A DNA stretch of 64,000 bases from Eledone cirrhosa (lineage: Eukaryota; Mollusca; Cephalopoda; Octopoda; Eledonidae): NCBI GenBank assembly GCA_964016885.1, contig OZ024744.1:21134098-21198097 (forward strand). The letters run 5' to 3'. The translations under genes were made by a program, and so were the position numbers. The notes under the pieces are model-generated. The model made no database searches. It had not been told where the DNA came from and saw nothing but the letters and a program-made list of their open reading frames with translations. This document shows, in pieces, positions 63,801 to 64,000 of the stretch (position 1 is the first letter of the stretch; each line of letters opens with the position of its first letter).

Positions 63801-64000
63801 TTAACAACAGTTCAACCTTAAGAACTGACTCGTTTTAACAACAGTTGAATCTTAAGAACTGACTCGTTTTAACAACAGTTGAATCCTAAGAACTGACTCG
63901 TTTTAACAACAGCTGATTCTTAAGATAAAACTCGTTTTAACAACAGTTGAATCTTAAGAACTGACTCGTTTTAACAACAGTTGAATCTTAAGATAAAACT
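60886..64000. repeat. Right-hand tail of the array, mixed subtypes
   Basis: No long-offset partner was found for the whole of this 3.1-kb stretch. It is a mosaic: about 61,700-62,750 resembles the start of the domain III HOR, and about 63,660-63,930 resembles 55,250-55,400 and 54,980-55,030. It carries private changes such as ATAATTCTCG (about 62,838), CAACCGCTG (about 61,597) and CAACCTTTAGAG (about 63,681). It may hold the start of a further copy that continues past the window. Confidence 0.65.

Larger units (their letters stand above)
1..64000. repeat. 34-bp tandem satellite array filling the whole window
   Basis: Every line of the window reads as back-to-back copies of a 34-bp unit: CTTAAG, a 7-base variable block, then CTCGTTTTAACAACAG and TTGAAT. 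All copies lie in the same orientation and about 1,880 fit in the window. No stretch of unrelated sequence longer than about one monomer was seen, and both window edges cut through the array, so its true length is greater. Long HOR-structured, AT-rich arrays of this kind are known as eukaryotic heterochromatic satellites (centromeric, pericentromeric or subtelomeric); which of these applies cannot be told from the sequence. I do not recognise the monomer family. The array has no coding capacity: 34 is not a multiple of 3, so each frame passes through all three monomer phases every 102 bp and meets the TAA and TGA triplets. A long intergenic stretch description is therefore the same throughout: satellite only. 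Confidence 0.98.

Noticed and set aside
1..64000. CRISPR array (regular repeat of about 34 bp)
   Set aside because: There are no unique spacers: the whole 34-bp period is repeated with only subtype variation, copies run to nearly two thousand, and no cas genes are present.
1..64000. Protein-coding repeats or small ORFs
   Set aside because: 34 is not divisible by 3, and TAA and TGA occur in the monomer on the plus strand and TAA on the minus strand, so every frame is closed within about 102 bp apart from trivial exceptions. No codon-level constraint is visible.
1..64000. Telomeric repeat array
   Set aside because: No G-rich short repeat such as TTAGGG, TTTAGGG or TTAGGC is present; the unit is 34 bp and shows no strand G bias typical of telomeres. 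A subtelomeric location is still possible.
1..64000. Inverted segments of the array (CAACTGTTG copies looked reversed)
   Set aside because: CAACTGTTG is a one-base variant of CAACAGTTG in the same orientation; the flanking CTTAAG and CTCGTTTT keep the plus orientation. No block reading CTGTTGTTAAAACGAG on the plus strand was seen.
1..64000. Transposon or retroelement insertion
   Set aside because: No stretch of unrelated sequence, terminal repeat or target duplication interrupts the monomer register.
1..64000. Helically phased A-tract bending
   Set aside because: AAAA and TTTT tracts recur at 34 bp, about 3.2 helical turns, so they are not in phase from monomer to monomer. Type B also lacks the A-tract. 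Strong intrinsic curvature is not supported by inspection.
1..64000. tRNA, rRNA or other structured RNA genes
   Set aside because: No GC-rich stems, tRNA box motifs or rRNA-like conserved stretches are seen; the array is uniform and about 29% GC.

Overview
The whole 64-kb window is one uninterrupted tandem satellite (minisatellite-type) array. Its monomer is 34 bp and runs head-to-tail in a single orientation from the first base to the last, about 1,880 copies (64,000/34). Reading line by line I found no gene, RNA gene, transposon, flanking unique sequence or inverted block. The two main monomer types have 9/34 and 11/34 G+C, so the window is roughly 29% GC. An array of this size with higher-order repeat (HOR) structure fits eukaryotic constitutive heterochromatin: pericentromere, centromere, subtelomere or a heterochromatic knob. 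I do not recognise the monomer from any named family and cannot assign a species.

Monomer. In order it carries an AflII-like palindrome CTTAAG, a variable 7-base block, CTCGTTTTAACAACAG and TTGAAT. Two main types differ only in a contiguous 4-base block: type A reads ATAAAAC and type B reads AACTGAC after CTTAAG. A and B tend to alternate, giving a loose 68-bp dimer. Many diagnostic subtypes recur in fixed order, including CTTATG..CTCA, CTTAAGTTAAGA, ACAAAACCCG, CAATAGTGG, CAGTTCAAAC, CAGTTCAGCC, CTTCAAAT, a 35-mer with CTTAAAG and a 33-mer with TTTTAAAACAG. These serve as markers for the larger structure.

Domain I (1 to about 22,250) is built from four modules that I call P, Q, R and S, in the order Q(tail)-P-Q-R-S-Q-R-P-Q-P-Q-R-S. 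The largest unit is 14,965 bp: 1 to about 7,285 recurs almost base for base at 14,966 to about 22,250. Shorter spacings are 2,415, 4,184/4,218, 5,340/5,374 and 5,407 bp.

Domain II (about 22,250-51,500) holds a 7.5-kb tandem pair (22,565-30,113 and 30,114-37,526). The end of the second copy was then captured in an 8,499-bp tandem pair (about 34,500-43,000 and 43,000-51,500). Inside each 8.5-kb copy are three 2.0-2.1-kb repeats, and inside the 7.5-kb copies there is a 749-bp duplication.

Domain III (about 51,500-64,000) has a block at about 52,008-55,606 that recurs partially at 55,607-57,370 and again at about 57,370-60,885 (offset 5,264 bp), with a nested 305-bp duplication. A less ordered tail runs to the end.

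Nearly every offset lies within a few bases of a multiple of 34, and copy-to-copy indels are whole monomers (34, 136 and 204 bp). This is the pattern expected from in-register unequal exchange or replication slippage. I see no hidden gene system; the interest is in the nested HOR architecture and a few monomer-level motifs (dyad symmetry, a single phased CpG, coupled variants). All module boundaries are by-eye estimates, good to roughly one or two monomers.
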